From positions 30,080,673 to 30,144,672 of the forward strand of contig OU744732.1 in NCBI GenBank assembly GCA_916613615.1: a stretch of 64,000 bases of DNA, in the 5' to 3' direction. The notes beneath the pieces are model-generated. The model did not search any database and was not told the DNA's origin. It worked only from the letters and a program-made list of their open reading frames with translations. The position numbers and the translations under genes were made by a program. Origin of the DNA: Steromphala cineraria. Taxonomy: Eukaryota; Mollusca; Gastropoda; Trochida; Trochidae. Below, one piece after another: positions 63,033 to 64,000 of this stretch (position 1 is the stretch's first letter; every line of letters starts with the position of its first letter).

Positions 63033-64000
63033 CATTTGACTCTGTAGGTAAAGGTGTAAAAAGTATATAGAATATATCTTGTTGAATAGTTTGTCATGTG
63101 TTACACTGTGTTGTTTTGTTAAAGTTAGCCTCAGCATGCGATAATTACCAACCCCTGAGACCACATAGAATATATCTTTATTCATAAGAATCTCCTGGAT
63201 TTATATATTTTCAATTGAAACACTTTGCCACAATCAAGGCTATTGCCATGTACCAGTATTGTAGATGAGGTTTTATTCAATTACGTTCTTGCTTTTTTAA
63301 TGAATGAATTGAACCAATGTTGTTTTGGTTATATCTTTATTACCTTTTCTTAACTTTCCGTGTGTATTTCGAGCACATGTTTTGTAAATTGCCACTTTTG
63401 TAAATTGCCATAACTATATTTATATTTTTTCAAAACAAAGTCATCAAATTTTCTTGTGATTTTTATTTTCAAAGTATCAAAGTAGATTCACACTGTAAAC
63501 AGCCGATCTTCACCATGAGTTTGCAGATATCTAAAAGAAAAAAAAGACACATTGAATGCTAAGGCGAAATTGGCGTTTTTATACATAATGAATACAGAAA
63601 TACAAATGGTAACGTTTTACTATCCTTCAACGATGTCAGAGTTAAAAACCTTATCACACTGAAGTTAATTTATCAAATGCTGATCACAGTTTGAACTGAT
63701 TTTATAAACGAATACAAATATTTGAAATTGAAACAAGAAACTCACTTTGTTGTTACACCAAGTTCTAGCCATGTCGGCCACGTCGTCGGCGTCTACAGCA
63801 TCTACGTCGCCTATGGGCATTGGTCATATCCAAGGTCAGCAAGGAGCCTGTGAAGAAAAGATGAATATGATAAATAAGTAAAATCCCGAAGTATTATTTT
63901 GTAAATAGAAGTATCTATGGTAAAGTTGTTTGACTTATAGGAAAGGTAATTTTGAGGATTATAAAGTCTCTCAGACCAAAGCACCTATATTTTCGACATC
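63033..64000. repeat. Tandem duplication, copy 2
   Basis: Collinear with 60538-61497. Differences include a small insertion near 63395-63410 (gccacttttgtaaattgcc) and single-base changes. The peptide exon 2 is identical in both. It is cut by the window end before exon 1. Confidence 0.95.
63765..63847 (-). CDS. Arg-rich peptide gene copy 2, exon 2 (partial gene)
   Basis: Base-for-base identical to exon 2 of copy 1, with the same acceptor (TTCACAG) and TAG. Exon 1 is expected about 180 bases to the right, outside the window. Confidence 0.75.

Noticed and set aside
1..64000. CRISPR arrays, operons, prophage or bacterial systems
   Set aside because: The tandem arrays lack spacer structure and the genes are spliced animal genes.

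Overview
The window is AT-rich animal nuclear DNA: multi-exon genes with GT-AG introns, very long introns and dense short interspersed repeats. Several repeat families resemble ones I know from mollusc genomes, for example the 'acaagatgtgtttgtgaaacac...gggggcat' family, the 'gtgagtgagttattgttttacg' family and arrays of 'gaccttgacctttgacc'. A mollusc is the best guess; the species cannot be named.

Layout, with all host genes on the minus strand. (1) 1-1520 is the 5' half of a DIRS-like (tyrosine-recombinase type) retrotransposon: a gag-like ORF and an intact reverse-transcriptase start, running off the left edge. (2) 2805-39623 is the 5' part of an espin-type gene. Four well-supported exons (39148-39623, 34460-34646, 31667-31852, 5120-5248) splice in phase into an ankyrin-repeat head collinear with vertebrate espin; two more exons (near 4.8 kb and 2.9 kb) are tentative. 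One intron is about 26.4 kb and is full of repeats. (3) 39624-44404 is intergenic. (4) 44405-58767 is DNA ligase III. I resolved 18 phase-compatible exons, from just upstream of the DNA-binding domain to the stop codon. The exons for the N-terminal PARP-like zinc finger were not found. The gene carries an unexpected PBZ-type poly(ADP-ribose)-binding zinc finger between the catalytic core and the BRCT domain. (5) 58768-64000 holds a 90-bp tandem triplication that copies a ligase splice acceptor, a 200-base assembly gap (60338-60537), and a ~2.5-kb tandem duplication. The duplication carries a two-exon gene for a 39-residue secreted peptide with an Arg/Cys mature part. The first copy is complete with a TATA box; the second is cut by the window end.

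The rest is introns and mobile-element debris: a Penelope-like 3' end, a family of fold-back elements related to it, several MITE families with visible terminal inverted repeats, tRNA-derived SINEs, LINE tails, and a ~1.3-kb element carrying eight clusters of nuclear-receptor half-sites. The two large genes have unrelated functions (actin bundling; DNA repair) and share only orientation. The most novel items are the Arg-rich peptide gene, the PBZ finger in ligase III, the duplicated splice acceptor and the receptor-site element.
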